NCBI GenBank assembly: GCA_036496585.1
Contig: DASXLB010000080.1
Location: 28,858 to 92,857 of the forward strand
DNA from: Vicinamibacterales bacterium
GTDB taxonomy: Bacteria; Acidobacteriota; Vicinamibacteria; Vicinamibacterales; 2-12-FULL-66-21
Direction of reading: 5' to 3'
Length of the DNA: 64,000 nt
This document shows, piece after piece, positions 26,930-37,256 of this stretch. Numbering within the stretch: the stretch's first letter is position 1; each line of letters opens with the position of its first letter. The notes beneath the pieces are model-generated. The model made no database searches. It was not told the DNA's origin and saw only the letters and a program-made list of their open reading frames with translations. The translations under genes and the position numbers were made by a program.

Positions 26930-28538
26930 CGCCCGATTGGAGGTTACCGACGCGCTCGGTCGACGGATCGTGCCGATCGCCAAGGACGCGTTCGGTATCG
27001 GCCGCCGCGAGACGAACGATCTGCGGCTGGCCGGCAGCGAGGTGTCGCGCGACCACGCCGAGATCATTTCGGGCGTCACCGGCTTCCTCGTCCGCGACAA
27101 GCAATCGCGCTACGGAACCTTCGTCAACGACGAGCAGGTGAGCGAGCGGCCGCTGTCGCACGGGGATCGGATTCGGCTGGGCCGCTCCGGCGGCGCCGAA
27201 CTGGTCTTCCTGCTGGCTGACACCGCGCCGCACCAGGACAAGGCGACGACCACGGCGATCGGCGATCTGCGGCAGATCGCGGCGCTGCTCGAGGGCCTGC
27301 GGGCACTCGGCAGCGGTCGCGTCCTCGACGACGTGCTGGCGCTCGTGCTCGACTCGGCGATCGAGGTGACCGGCGCCGAGCGCGGATTCATCATGCTGGC
27401 CGGCGCCGACAACACACTCGAGTTCAAGCTGGCGCGCGGCCGCCGCCACCAGACCCTGCCCGGGACGACGTTCGCCACCAGCCGCAAGATCCCCGAGGAG
27501 GTCTTCCGCACCGGCGACCCCAAGCTCGTGATGGACCTGCTCGACGACGCCTTCGCCAACGTCAACATGGGCACGGTCGCGCTCGGTATCCGCAGCGTCC
27601 AGTGCGTGCCCTTGAAGCTCGTGCGCTACGTCGATCGCGCCGACGACGTGGCGGGAGAACGCCGGATTGGCGTCCTCTATCTCGACAGCCGGGAGAAGGG
27701 CTCGTTTGTCTCCAACTCCACGCGCGGCGCGCTCGAGACGCTGGCGACCGAGGCGGCGGTCGCGATCGAGAACGCCCGGCTCTATCGCGAGACGATGGAG
27801 AAGGCGAAGATGGAGCAGGAGATGCGCATCGCCGCCGAGATCCAGCAGGCGCTGCTGCCGCGCGCCGGCCATTCTGGCGCGTTCTTCCGCACCGCCGCGT
27901 CCTCGATTCCGTGCCGCTCGATCGGCGGCGACTTCTACGACTACGTCGACCTGCCGCACGGGGCGTTCGGGTTCGCGCTCGGCGACGTCGCGGGCAAGGG
28001 ACCGCCGGCGGCACTGCTCAGCGCGATGATGCAGGGGATTTTTGCGGCGCAGGCGGCCTCTTCGGATTCGCCGTGCCAGACGATCACGCGCGTCAACCTC
28101 GCCCTCTACAAGCGAGGGATCGAGTCGCGGTTCGTGACCCTGATGTACGGCGCGCTCGAGCCGGACGGCCGCCTCACCTACTGCAACGCCGGCCACAACC
28201 CGCCGCTGGTCGTCGGCAGACAGGGGGTGCGCCGCCTCGAGACCGGCGGGCCGATCGTCGGTCTCTTCGAGATGGCCACCTACCAGGAAGAAACGGTGAT
28301 CCTCGAACCGGGCGACTGGCTGATCGTGTTCAGCGACGGCGTCTCGGAAGCCCTGTCGGTGTCGGGCGAGGAATACGGGGAGACGCGTATCCTGGCCGTC
28401 GCCGCGGAAAACCGCGGCGACGAGCCGGCCGATCTGTTAGCAGAGATCTTTGCCGACGTGCGGGCGTTCACCAAGGGGGCTCCACAGAGTGACGACATCA
28501 CGGCGCTGGTACTCCGCTATGGCGCCGGTGACCGCTAG
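26922..28538 (+). CDS. FHA-GAF-PP2C (SpoIIE/RsbU-type) serine phosphatase
   Basis: 538 residues. An N-terminal FHA domain (about 1-95: FGIGRRETNDLRL, SRDHAEI) binds phosphothreonine peptides. A GAF domain follows (about 125-285), then a helical linker and a SpoIIE-type PP2C phosphatase (about 310-535) with GGDFYDYV metal-binding Asp and FSDGVSEA. RsbU-like enzymes dephosphorylate anti-sigma antagonists, so this may feed a partner-switching stress pathway; no STAS or anti-sigma gene is in the window. It overlaps the zinc-ribbon gene by 8 bp. TAGACT (26904-26909) could be an internal promoter 12 bp upstream. Confidence 0.9.
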   Translation: MPDARLEVTDALGRRIVPIAKDAFGIGRRETNDLRLAGSEVSRDHAEIISGVTGFLVRDKQSRYGTFVNDEQVSERPLSHGDRIRLGRSGGAELVFLLADTAPHQDKATTTAIGDLRQIAALLEGLRALGSGRVLDDVLALVLDSAIEVTGAERGFIMLAGADNTLEFKLARGRRHQTLPGTTFATSRKIPEEVFRTGDPKLVMDLLDDAFANVNMGTVALGIRSVQCVPLKLVRYVDRADDVAGERRIGVLYLDSREKGSFVSNSTRGALETLATEAAVAIENARLYRETMEKAKMEQEMRIAAEIQQALLPRAGHSGAFFRTAASSIPCRSIGGDFYDYVDLPHGAFGFALGDVAGKGPPAALLSAMMQGIFAAQAASSDSPCQTITRVNLALYKRGIESRFVTLMYGALEPDGRLTYCNAGHNPPLVVGRQGVRRLETGGPIVGLFEMATYQEETVILEPGDWLIVFSDGVSEALSVSGEEYGETRILAVAAENRGDEPADLLAEIFADVRAFTKGAPQSDDITALVLRYGAGDR

Positions 28539-28541
28539 CCG

Positions 28542-28928
28542 ATGTCCGATGAGCCACCCGCGATGGCTGGTGAACGACCGACCGCGAAAGAGCGCGCCGG
28601 AGAGGCCGAGCGGCGCAACCCCACGTCGCGGATCGAGAAGAGACTGCTGATCCTCTGGTTCGCGCTCGCCTTCGTCGTCTGGAACGGCGTCTACGACATG
28701 CGCATGCACGATACCGTTCGCGGCTATCTGCTCGAGACGGCGGAGGCCCGAGCGAGTCTGGGCCGCGGCGTCGACATGCGTCAATACCTGCACCGCGGCC
28801 GCGTCGACGCTGTCGCGTTCTCCACCGCCTGGGCGGCCGGCGTCCTGCTGGCCGGCCTGGCAACGATGTTCACCTATCGCCGTTACCTGGTGGACCGTGA
28901 TGCACCCCCTCATTCACGATTGGAATAA
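28542..28928 (+). CDS. small two-helix membrane protein, unknown function
   Basis: 128 residues with a charged N-terminus, a helix at about 35-50 (LLILWFALAFVVWNGVY) and a second at about 93-110 (AWAAGVLLAGLATMF), so both ends face the same side. It starts 3 bp after the phosphatase stop and its 3' end overlaps the LeuA-like gene by 32 bp. I do not recognise the family; it is the linker gene of this cluster. Confidence 0.6.
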   Translation: MSDEPPAMAGERPTAKERAGEAERRNPTSRIEKRLLILWFALAFVVWNGVYDMRMHDTVRGYLLETAEARASLGRGVDMRQYLHRGRVDAVAFSTAWAAGVLLAGLATMFTYRRYLVDRDAPPHSRLE

Positions 28929-30114
28929 GACGGGCGCGCGCCCGCCGGCGACGGTCCTGCTCAACGACGAGACGCTGCGCGACGGACTGCAGTCGCCGTC
29001 CGTGCGGACACCCTCGATTGAAGAAAAGCTCCGCATTCTTCACCTGATCGATCGGCTCGGTATCGATACCGCCGACATCGGACTGCCGGGGGCCGGGCGG
29101 CACGTCGTCCGCGACGTCGAACGGCTCGCCAGGGAGATCGTCGACGAGCGGCTGAAGGTCGGCGCCAATTGCGCGGCGCGGACCGTGATCGCCGATATCA
29201 CGCCGATCGTCGAGATTGCGCAGCGCACCGGACTTGCGATCGAGGCGTGCACGTTCATCGGCTCGAGTCCGCTGCGCCAGTACGCCGAAGGGTGGACACT
29301 CGATCACCTGTTGAAGCTCACCGAAGAAGCAGTCGCGTTCGCGGTCGGCGAAGGCTTGCCGGTCATGTACGTGACGGAGGATACGACCCGCGCCGATCCG
29401 GACACGTTGCGCGCCCTTTATTCGACCGCGATCCGCGCCGGAGCCGGGCGCGTCTGCATTTCCGACACCGTCGGCCACGCCACCCCGCACGGCGCCGCGG
29501 CCGTCGTCCGGTTCATCGCGGGCGTGGTCAAAGAATGCGGAGGCGGCGTCGGCATCGACTGGCACGGTCATCGCGATCGGGATTTCGCCGTTATCAACAC
29601 GCTGGCGGCGCTCGAGGCGGGAGCAACGCGTCTGCATGGAACCGCGATCGGCATCGGCGAGCGCGTTGGCAACACGCCGATGGACGCGCTGCTGATGAAT
29701 CTCGTGCTGATGGGCTACATCGAGCGCGATCTGTCGGCGCTGTGCGAGTACTGCGAAGCGGTGTCGGCAGCGACGGGCGTGCCGATTCCCGCGAACTATC
29801 CGATCGTCGGGCGCGACGCCTTTCGCACCGCGACGGGCGTCCACGCCGCGGCGGTGATCAAGGCGTTCCGCAAGAATGACCAGGCGCTCGTCGACGCTGT
29901 CTACTCGGGAGTGCCAGCCAGCCTGATCGGTCGCGAGCAGCAGATCGACGTCGGCCCGATGTCGGGCAAGTCGAACGTCATCTTCTGGCTCGAGCGGCAA
30001 GGCTACACCGCGACCGACGAGCTCGTCGACCGCGTCTTCGCGAAGGCAAAGAGGTCGTCGACGGTGCTGACCGCCGAAGAGATCCTGGCCGAGATCCGGG
30101 TTCCTAAATCGTAG
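28897..30114 (+). CDS. LeuA/HMGL-like acyltransferase (2-isopropylmalate/homocitrate synthase family)
   Basis: 405 residues with a pyruvate-carboxyltransferase (HMGL-like) TIM barrel. Visible motifs are NDETLRDGLQSP (catalytic Arg-Asp and metal Asp), WHGHRDRDFAVIN (metal His pair) and GIGERVGNTPMD. Family members condense acetyl-CoA with a 2-oxo acid. The C-terminal LeuA allosteric domain is absent (isopropylmalate synthases are usually above 500 residues), so a homocitrate/citramalate-like or short LeuA2-type enzyme is possible. The start GTG (28897) or the adjacent ATG (28900) lies within the preceding gene. No leu or lys pathway neighbour helps. Confidence 0.82.
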   Translation: MMHPLIHDWNKTGARPPATVLLNDETLRDGLQSPSVRTPSIEEKLRILHLIDRLGIDTADIGLPGAGRHVVRDVERLAREIVDERLKVGANCAARTVIADITPIVEIAQRTGLAIEACTFIGSSPLRQYAEGWTLDHLLKLTEEAVAFAVGEGLPVMYVTEDTTRADPDTLRALYSTAIRAGAGRVCISDTVGHATPHGAAAVVRFIAGVVKECGGGVGIDWHGHRDRDFAVINTLAALEAGATRLHGTAIGIGERVGNTPMDALLMNLVLMGYIERDLSALCEYCEAVSAATGVPIPANYPIVGRDAFRTATGVHAAAVIKAFRKNDQALVDAVYSGVPASLIGREQQIDVGPMSGKSNVIFWLERQGYTATDELVDRVFAKAKRSSTVLTAEEILAEIRVPKS

Positions 30115-30182
30115 TCGCCGGGTCAGCGGCCGGGGCCACGTCCCGCGGGGTGCGGAACCAGGCGGCATCGGCCAGCGGCGCT

Positions 30183-31102
30183 TCAGCGCAGACGGGTCTC
30201 TATGAGCGGCAGCGCCGCGACGACGACGTCGCCGACCGCCTGCAGGCTCTTCGCCGAGACGTGCTGCAGATCGTCGTCGGCGGTATGCCAGGCGGGGTAA
30301 TCGAGGTCGATCAGGTCCACCGACTCGATGCCGACCTCGAGGAACTCGAGGTGATCGTCCTCGATCGGCCACGGATCGTCGACGAATTCCCGGCGATTCA
30401 GCTTCTTGGCGGTGCTGAAGATGACGTCGTTCAGCCACGGCGTCGAGTTGGATTCCCGGCGGATATCGAGGTTGGCGTCGGCGATCATGTCGACGAGGAT
30501 GAAGGCGCGGACGTCCTTCGTGGTACCCGCCTTCTTCGCCTGCTGCGCGTAGTAGCGGCTGCCGTAGGTGTGATCGGCGTTGCCCGGCTTGCCGCAATCG
30601 TCCCAGTTCTTGCACACCGCCTCTTCGCCGTCCAGGAAGAGCAGCTCGATCGGCAGCGCGTTCTGACGGCCCTTGAGCGCGCGGGCGAGCTCGAGCAGGA
30701 ACGCGGCGCTCGACGCGGCGTCGCTGGCGCCGACGAAGCGGATGTTCTTGAATGGCTTCGTGTCGTAATGGCCGCCGATGACGATGCGCCCCTTGCCGGC
30801 GACCTGGCCGGGCAGCGTCGCGCGGATGTTGACCATGTGGACGACGCCGCTCGGGGTGGACGCATCGAACGCCTGGTCGACCGGCGTCAGACCGGCGGCG
30901 ACCAGCTCCTTGCGGATGTAGTCGCGCGTCTTGTCGATAGCGGGGGAGCCCGAGGGGCGCGGCCCGATGTCGACCATGGCCTTGAGATCGGCGAATGCCC
31001 GGTCGGCATCGAACCGCGGGCTGGCGCTCTGCGCGGACGGGAAGGACACGAAGGATACGCAGAGCACGAAGGAACCGAACACGAAGGAGCTGACCGAGCG
31101 CT

Positions 31103-31106
<4 letters not shown>
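30183..31106 (-). CDS. secreted M28-family zinc enzyme, glutaminyl-cyclase-like
   Basis: 307 residues. Zinc ligands match the glutaminyl-peptide cyclotransferase branch: Asp in FVGASDAAS, Glu in LFLDGEEA and His in AWHTADD; GGHYDTKPF and YGSRYYA are also QC-like. It could cyclise N-terminal Gln or act as an aminopeptidase. The GTG at 31106 overlaps the citrate synthase stop (GTGA). The signal peptide (residues about 3-23) is encoded by a CACGAAGG-type repeat read backwards, giving a striking FVxxFVxxVSFVSF core. Confidence 0.82.
31036..31090. repeat. CACGAAGG-type repeat encoding a signal-peptide core
   Basis: ACACGAAGG-like units recur about every 9-15 bp (GAAGGACACGAAGGATACG, AGCACGAAGGAACC, AACACGAAGGAG). 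The same family occurs at 63899-63938. Read on the minus strand in this frame each unit yields Phe-Val or Ser-Phe pairs. Confidence 0.6.
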
Positions 31107-32389
<1,283 letters not shown>

Positions 32390-32395
32390 GGAATC

Positions 32396-32575
32396 TCACC
32401 GCTCGTGCGTGTCGTCGGCATCCGGGTCCGGCTGCGCTTCACTCGGCACGGCGTAGTCGCCGCCCAGCCACCGTCCCAGGTCGGCCATCTTGCAACGTTC
32501 GCTGCAGAAGGGCTTCCAGGCCGGGTCCACCGGTTTCTGCCGGCAGTAGACGCACCGCGCGCCGAGGGTGGCCAA
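32396..32575 (-). CDS. yacG: YacG-like DNA gyrase inhibitor, zinc-ribbon protein
   Basis: 59 residues from a TTG at 32575; an in-frame stop lies 9 bp upstream, and GAGG precedes the TTG. The zinc ligands are Cys8 and Cys11 (CVYC) and Cys24 and Cys28 (CSERC), followed by KMADLGRWLGGDYAVP, the YacG signature. E. coli YacG binds GyrB and inhibits gyrase. Its usual coaE/dephospho-CoA kinase neighbourhood is not present; here it is the first gene of an operon with gltA. Small size and TTG start make it easy to miss. Confidence 0.9.
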   Translation of the reverse strand: MATLGARCVYCRQKPVDPAWKPFCSERCKMADLGRWLGGDYAVPSEAQPDPDADDTHER

Positions 32576-32588
32576 ACCGCCTCATTCT

Positions 32589-32652
32589 ATGTGGAAATGT
32601 GGGAATGTGAAAATGTGGGAATTTCCACATTTCCACATTTTCACATTTCCAA
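32589..32652. repeat. long AT-rich hairpin of TTCCACAT units, possible terminator of pstB-phoU
   Basis: The left arm (32589-32620) is built of GTGGAAATGTGGGAATGTGA units. The right arm (32623-32652) is its imperfect reverse complement, with roughly 30 paired bases and almost no loop. It lies between the end of phoU and the start of yacG on the minus strand, so it could separate the Pho transcript from yacG-gltA. It shares its unit with the repeat at 1824-1870. Confidence 0.65.
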
Positions 32653-32656
32653 ATTC

Positions 32657-33322
32657 TCAGTGTGCGTGGTGGCGGACGTCCTTGGCCAGGACCATGAAGA
32701 TGACGTCCTCGGCGACGTTGGTGGCGTGATCGCCGATGCGCTCGAGGTGGCGGGAAATCAGGATCAGATCCAGCGCCGGCTCGATCGTGTGCGGCGCCTG
32801 CAGCATGACGGTGAGCAGCTCGCGAAAGACCTGCGTCTTCAGCGCGTCGAGTTCGTCGTCGGCGTCCAGCACGCGCTGCGCGAGCGCGGTGTCGCGGCTG
32901 ACGAACGCGTCGAGCGCGTCGCGGAGCATCCGCTGCGCGATGCCCGCCATGCGCGGGATGTCGATCAGTTCCTGCACCGGGGGATGCGAGAGATAGCGCA
33001 GCGCCGCCTCGGCGATGTTGATCGCGAGGTCGCCGACCCGTTCGAGATCGGTGTTGATCTTGACCGCCGACAGGATGAAGCGCAGATCGACGGCCATCGG
33101 CTGGTAGAGCGCCAGCAGCTTGACGCAGCGGCCGTCGATCTCGATGTGCAGCTGGTTGATCGGACCATCGCCGGCGAGCACGCGATCGACCGGCTCACGG
33201 TCGCGCCCGACCAGCGCCTCGATCGCCGAGCGCACGCGATCTTCGGCGAGGCCGCCCATCTCGAGGAGCCGCGACTTGAGCTGGTCCAGCTCCTCCTGGA
33301 AGTGTGGAACGGGATTGGTCAT
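32657..33322 (-). CDS. phoU: phosphate-specific transport regulator PhoU
   Basis: 221 residues made of two three-helix PhoU domains. Metal-binding repeats [14 protein letters not shown] and [14 protein letters not shown] are intact. PhoU links the Pst transporter to the PhoR kinase and represses the Pho regulon when phosphate is sufficient. The ATG overlaps the pstB stop (ATGA). The gene ends just before the AT-rich hairpin. Confidence 0.96.
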   Translation of the reverse strand: MTNPVPHFQEELDQLKSRLLEMGGLAEDRVRSAIEALVGRDREPVDRVLAGDGPINQLHIEIDGRCVKLLALYQPMAVDLRFILSAVKINTDLERVGDLAINIAEAALRYLSHPPVQELIDIPRMAGIAQRMLRDALDAFVSRDTALAQRVLDADDELDALKTQVFRELLTVMLQAPHTIEPALDLILISRHLERIGDHATNVAEDVIFMVLAKDVRHHAH

Positions 33323-34137
33323 CCGAATCGTCCAGTGACGTAGTCTTCCGTCAGCTTCTGTGCCGGGTTGGTGAAGATCTTGTCGGTGGCGCCGACTTCG
33401 ATGAGTTTGCCGAGCCAGAAAAAGGCCGTTAGGTCGGAGACGCGCGCCGCCTGCTGCATGTTGTGGGTCACGATGACGATCGTGAACTCCGACTTGAGGT
33501 GGTAGATCAACTCCTCGATGCGCTGGGTGGCGATCGGATCGAGCGCCGAGGCGGGTTCGTCCATCAGCAGGACGTCGGGCTTGATCGCGATCGCGCGCGC
33601 GATGCAGAGCCGCTGCTGCTGTCCGCCCGAGAGCGCCAGCGCCGGCTCGTGCAGCCGATCCTTCACCTCGTCCCAGATGGCGGCGTGGCGAAGGCTCTCC
33701 TCGACGCGCGCCTCGATCTCGGCCCGCCGTTTCGCCAGGCCGTTGAGCCTGATGCCGTAGGCGATGTTCTCGAAGATCGACTTCGGGAACGGGTTGGACT
33801 TCTGGAAGACCATGCCGACGCGGCGGCGGAGATCGACGACGTCGATGGCGTCGCGATAGATGTCCTTGCCGTCGATGCGGATCGCGCCATCGACCCGGGC
33901 GCCGGGGATGATGTCGTTCATCCGGTTCAGCGTACGGAGAAACGTGCTCTTGCCGCAGCCGGACGGTCCGATGAAGGCCGTCACCAGATTGGCCGGGATG
34001 TCGATCGAGATGCCTTGCAGCGCCTGCTTGGCGCCGTAGAAGAAATCCAGATTCGACACCGTGATTTTACACGGCGCATCGGACCCCTCGGCGGGTGGCG
34101 CGGGACGGCTCTCGAGGGCCGCCGTGAGCGACGACAT
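33319..34137 (-). CDS. pstB: phosphate ABC transporter ATP-binding protein PstB
   Basis: 272 residues. Walker A is GPSGCGKST (57-65), signature LSGGQQQR, Walker [14 protein letters not shown], and the H-loop His is in VTHNMQQA. It energises the PstSCA phosphate importer, whose other genes lie about 13 kb away at 47.6-50.5 kb. An N-terminal Pro/Ala-rich extension of about 20 residues precedes the ABC core. Upstream is a full PHO box with TAGCAT 6 bp from the ATG, so translation is probably leaderless. Confidence 0.97.
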   Translation of the reverse strand: MSSLTAALESRPAPPAEGSDAPCKITVSNLDFFYGAKQALQGISIDIPANLVTAFIGPSGCGKSTFLRTLNRMNDIIPGARVDGAIRIDGKDIYRDAIDVVDLRRRVGMVFQKSNPFPKSIFENIAYGIRLNGLAKRRAEIEARVEESLRHAAIWDEVKDRLHEPALALSGGQQQRLCIARAIAIKPDVLLMDEPASALDPIATQRIEELIYHLKSEFTIVIVTHNMQQAARVSDLTAFFWLGKLIEVGATDKIFTNPAQKLTEDYVTGRFG

Positions 34138-34143
34138 GCAGGC

Positions 34144-34197
34144 ATGCTAGACGGCGGGTGTTTCCCGGACGTTGCCGTGCCGTAACATTGGTGTAAC
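34144..34197 (-). promoter_or_regulatory. PHO box and -10 of pstB-phoU
   Basis: Reading toward pstB: GTTAC (34197-34193), GTTAC (34186-34182) and GCAAC (34175-34171), each 11 bp apart, then 21 bp, then TAGCAT (34149-34144), then 6 bp to the ATG. The 11-bp phasing equals that of PhoB direct repeats. Confidence 0.75.
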
Positions 34198-34221
34198 TCG
34201 ACGGCCGCTGGGCCGCCCGCC

Positions 34222-34992
34222 TTACTCGACGCGGGTCGCGAGCGGCGCCGGGGCGTCGGATTCGGCCAGGAAGGCGGCGATCTGGCGGCGCAGCTCGTCC
34301 TGCAGCACGTCGACCTTGCGGCGCGCGTCGAGCACACGGAAGTTGAACTCGTCGGCCATCGACCCATACTCCTTGAGCAGCACGCGCTGATAGGCGCGGA
34401 AGCTCTCGTAGATGTCGTCGCCCAGCTTCATGTCCATCCCCGATTCCCAGTAGTCCATGCCGCGCGCCTGCAGCACCCGCCGGATCAGCGTTTTCTCGTC
34501 GATGCGCAGGTAGAAGACCAGGTGCGGCGCGATGCCGAATCCATACAGGTTGCGCAGCCAGTTGCGATCGACGCCGCGGACCCCGGCGCGGGCGAGCGCC
34601 GTGAAGATGTAGCGATCGGAGAGCACGATGAAGCCGGCCTTGAGCGCCGGGATGATCTCCTTCTCCAGGCGATCGGCGACGTCGGTCGCGTAGAGCAGCA
34701 CGAACGTCAGCTTGGTCAGCGTGTTGCTCGACTTGGCCAGATCGATGGTCGGCTGCATCAGCTCCGACCGCGTCCAGCCGGTCTCGATGACGCCGTAGCC
34801 CTGCACCTCGAGCCACTCGCGCAGCAGTGCGATCTGGGTCGAGCGCCCGACGCCGTCGGTGCCTTCGATGGCGATCAGCTTGCCCGGATAGCTGTTCAGC
34901 GGCAGATACGGAATGCCGTACGAGTAGTACTGTCCGGGCCGGCTGCCGCCGTCGGCGGCGTCGTCAGGCCGATTCGTCGACGAGCTCGTCAT
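34222..34992 (-). CDS. thymidylate-kinase-like P-loop protein with Arg in place of the Walker A Lys
   Basis: 256 residues from the ATG at 34992 (a TTG three codons earlier is possible). TMPK-like fold: P-loop GTDGVGRST at 44-52 has Arg50 where Lys is expected, the DRY motif occurs in LSDRYIFTA, and a lid-like RRVLQARGMDYWE follows. Loss of the P-loop Lys usually abolishes or greatly reduces phosphotransfer, so this may be a non-catalytic partner of the adjacent paralog. It overlaps that paralog's 3' end by 29 bp. The function of the pair is unknown. Confidence 0.75.
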   Translation of the reverse strand: MTSSSTNRPDDAADGGSRPGQYYSYGIPYLPLNSYPGKLIAIEGTDGVGRSTQIALLREWLEVQGYGVIETGWTRSELMQPTIDLAKSSNTLTKLTFVLLYATDVADRLEKEIIPALKAGFIVLSDRYIFTALARAGVRGVDRNWLRNLYGFGIAPHLVFYLRIDEKTLIRRVLQARGMDYWESGMDMKLGDDIYESFRAYQRVLLKEYGSMADEFNFRVLDARRKVDVLQDELRRQIAAFLAESDAPAPLATRVE

Positions 34993-35662
34993 GATGCTCA
35001 ATCTCCAGATGCTGCGAGACCAGCCGGCGGAAGACCCGCTGCTGCTCGGTAATGCTGCCCGAGGCGCTGACCACGCTCAAGCCGAACTCCTCGACAAGAC
35101 GATCGTATTCGTCGAGCACCTTCCCCTGGAAGATGCGGAAGCTCTCGAGCGGCTGGCTGCTCCAGCCCATATCCAGTCCCGCCTCGTAGAACTTCAGCTT
35201 CACGCGCCGGGCCGTCAGCCGCTCGACCGAGACGTCGATCGGCACGCGGAAGTAGACCGCCAGGTCTGGCTTGACGGCGAAGCTGTAGAGCTCGCGCACC
35301 CAGCGGCGGTCGACACCGCGCGCCACGTCGCGCGCAAACGCCGTGTAGGCATAGCGATCGGCCAGCACGATCATCCCCGCCTTGAGCGGCGGAATGATGT
35401 TGTAGAGCAGGCGATCGGCGAAGTCGGTGGCGTGCAGCAGGCTGAACGTCATCGGCGTGAGCGAATTCTTCTTCTTGCCTGTCTTCGTCGCCGCCTTGAC
35501 CAGCGCCGAGGAATTCCACTCGGTCTGGAAGACGGGATGGCCCGCCGACTTAAGCCACTTCGCCAGCAGGGCCAGCTGGGTCGTTTTTCCCGATCCGTCG
35601 ATGCCTTCGACGACGAACAGCTTTCCCGGGTACTCGTGCGGCGTGGTGAGATTGGTCAGCAT
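34964..35662 (-). CDS. thymidylate-kinase-like protein with intact P-loop
   Basis: 232 residues with P-loop GIDGSGKTT (20-28, Lys26), DRY in LADRYAYTAFARD, and a basic lid region. It shares the ARGVDRxWxRxLY segment with the downstream paralog, showing a tandem duplication. A typical TMPK makes dTDP from dTMP, but a duplicated pair inside a Ppx/PstB cluster hints at another nucleotide or polyphosphate-linked substrate. The ATG at 35662 lies inside the 3' end of ppx (113-bp overlap) with no good Shine-Dalgarno. Confidence 0.8.
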   Translation of the reverse strand: MLTNLTTPHEYPGKLFVVEGIDGSGKTTQLALLAKWLKSAGHPVFQTEWNSSALVKAATKTGKKKNSLTPMTFSLLHATDFADRLLYNIIPPLKAGMIVLADRYAYTAFARDVARGVDRRWVRELYSFAVKPDLAVYFRVPIDVSVERLTARRVKLKFYEAGLDMGWSSQPLESFRIFQGKVLDEYDRLVEEFGLSVVSASGSITEQQRVFRRLVSQHLEIEHHDELVDESA

Positions 35663-37214
35663 GGAGTCGTCTTTTCTGTCTGCCGGACACTTCGAAGCGG
35701 AGCGGCCGCTCCAATGCCTCCTCGAGCGGCGCGGCATGGCGGTGCGCAGCCCACAGCTCCAGCTCGGCATCCCCGGCGGCGCGGAGCCGGATCAGGAACT
35801 GATCGCCGTGAGGCACGACGTCGAGGGCGGTCACCACTTGTGCGTGGCTGCGGTCGAGGCTCTCGGCGAGCCGCAGCATCGCCGCCAGGGTCTTGACGGT
35901 CTTCCGGAGGCGGTTCTTGAGCGGGGCGAAGCCCTCGTGGGTCTTCTTCGGCGTCGCCTGCCGGTGGTAGCGGGCGAGCAGTGCAATGATCTCGATCTCT
36001 TCCGGATCGAATCCCCGCAGCTCGCCGTTCTTGATCAGGTAGTACGAATGGCGGTGGTGACGCTCGTAACTGATGTGCACCCCCGCGTCGTGCAGCAGCG
36101 CCCCGTACTCCAGCCATTCACGCTCGCGGTCGCCCAGCTTGTGGACCGCGCGCGTCTGATCGAACACCGCGAGCGCCAACTCGGCGACGTGGCGCGCGTG
36201 CGCCGGCGAATAGCCGCAGCGCTCGCCGAGTTCGATCACGCTGCGCCGGCGGACGTCGGGATAACGCTCGATCTTCCGGATCGTCGCGGTGTTGCGGTGA
36301 ATGTAGTCGAGGACCAGTCCCTCGCGGAGCGCCAGGTCGCACAGGGTCATTTCGCCGGCGCCAAGCCGGCGGAGCACCGTGTCGAGCAGCACCGAGCCGG
36401 CCACGATGATGTCGGCGCGACGCGGATCGAGGCCGTCCATGTGGAGCCGGGCTTCAAGATCCACGCCGCTCAGCCGTTTGCGCAGACGGTGCACCGCCTT
36501 GGCGGGAACCCGCTGGTTCCGCAGCTCGAGCGATTCCGATGCGCCGTTCTCGTTGAGCGCCAGCGCGCCCAGGCTCAGGATCGTGCCTGAGGTGCCGATG
36601 ACGCGCTCGAACCGACGATCGGCGATGCTGTCCACGTATTCGCCGAGTTCCCGGTTGATGTATTTCACCATCCGCCGCTCGTCGCTCGGGTCGAGCGGAT
36701 CGGTGCGGACGAACCGCTCGGTGAGGCGGATAACGCCGAGCTTGAAGCTCCTGGCGTGAGTGAGATGGGAGGCCGTGCCCAGCGTCACTTCGATGCTGCC
36801 CCCCCCGATATCGATGACCACAGCCGGCCTGCCGCCCATGTGGACGCCGTAGACCGCGGCCTGGTGGATGAGCCTGGCCTCTTCCGTGCCGGAAATCACG
36901 CGGATCTGAATGCCGGTCTTCCGGGCCACCTCGGCGATGAAATCCCCGCCGTTGTCGGCCTCGCGAGTCGCGGACGTGGCGGCGGCGACGACCTCGTCCA
37001 CCTTGTGAGAATCCGCCAAACGGCGGAATTTCGTCAGCGTCTGGAGCGCCGCGGTCATTGCTGTGGGCGTGAGGCTCCGGCCGTCGAGCCCGCCGGCCCC
37101 CAGACGGACCATTTCCTTTTCCCTGTCAATGACTTCGAAGGACAGATCGGGCCGCACCCGGACCACGATCATGTGGATGGAGTTGGTTCCGATGTCGATG
37201 GCGGCGATTCGCAT
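35550..37214 (-). CDS. ppx: Ppx/GppA-family exopolyphosphatase with HD domain
   Basis: 554 residues as an open frame. The two-domain actin-like ATPase core has IDIGTNSIHMIV at the N-terminus and VVIDIGGGSIEV for phosphate binding. An HD-type helical domain follows (about 310-500) with LLHDAGVHISYERHHRHSYYLI. It degrades polyphosphate or pppGpp. The last 37 residues are Arg/His-rich and coincide with out-of-frame reading of the next gene's N-terminus, so the functional protein probably ends near residue 515. Divergent from the CHAD gene, with a PHO-box-like pair between them. Confidence 0.9.
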   Translation of the reverse strand: MRIAAIDIGTNSIHMIVVRVRPDLSFEVIDREKEMVRLGAGGLDGRSLTPTAMTAALQTLTKFRRLADSHKVDEVVAAATSATREADNGGDFIAEVARKTGIQIRVISGTEEARLIHQAAVYGVHMGGRPAVVIDIGGGSIEVTLGTASHLTHARSFKLGVIRLTERFVRTDPLDPSDERRMVKYINRELGEYVDSIADRRFERVIGTSGTILSLGALALNENGASESLELRNQRVPAKAVHRLRKRLSGVDLEARLHMDGLDPRRADIIVAGSVLLDTVLRRLGAGEMTLCDLALREGLVLDYIHRNTATIRKIERYPDVRRRSVIELGERCGYSPAHARHVAELALAVFDQTRAVHKLGDREREWLEYGALLHDAGVHISYERHHRHSYYLIKNGELRGFDPEEIEIIALLARYHRQATPKKTHEGFAPLKNRLRKTVKTLAAMLRLAESLDRSHAQVVTALDVVPHGDQFLIRLRAAGDAELELWAAHRHAAPLEEALERPLRFEVSGRQKRRLHADQSHHAARVPGKAVRRRRHRRIGKNDPAGPAGEVA

Positions 37215-37256
37215 GCGGCGGCGGAGGGCATGGCCGGGCTGGCGGGGGAGTTGCTT

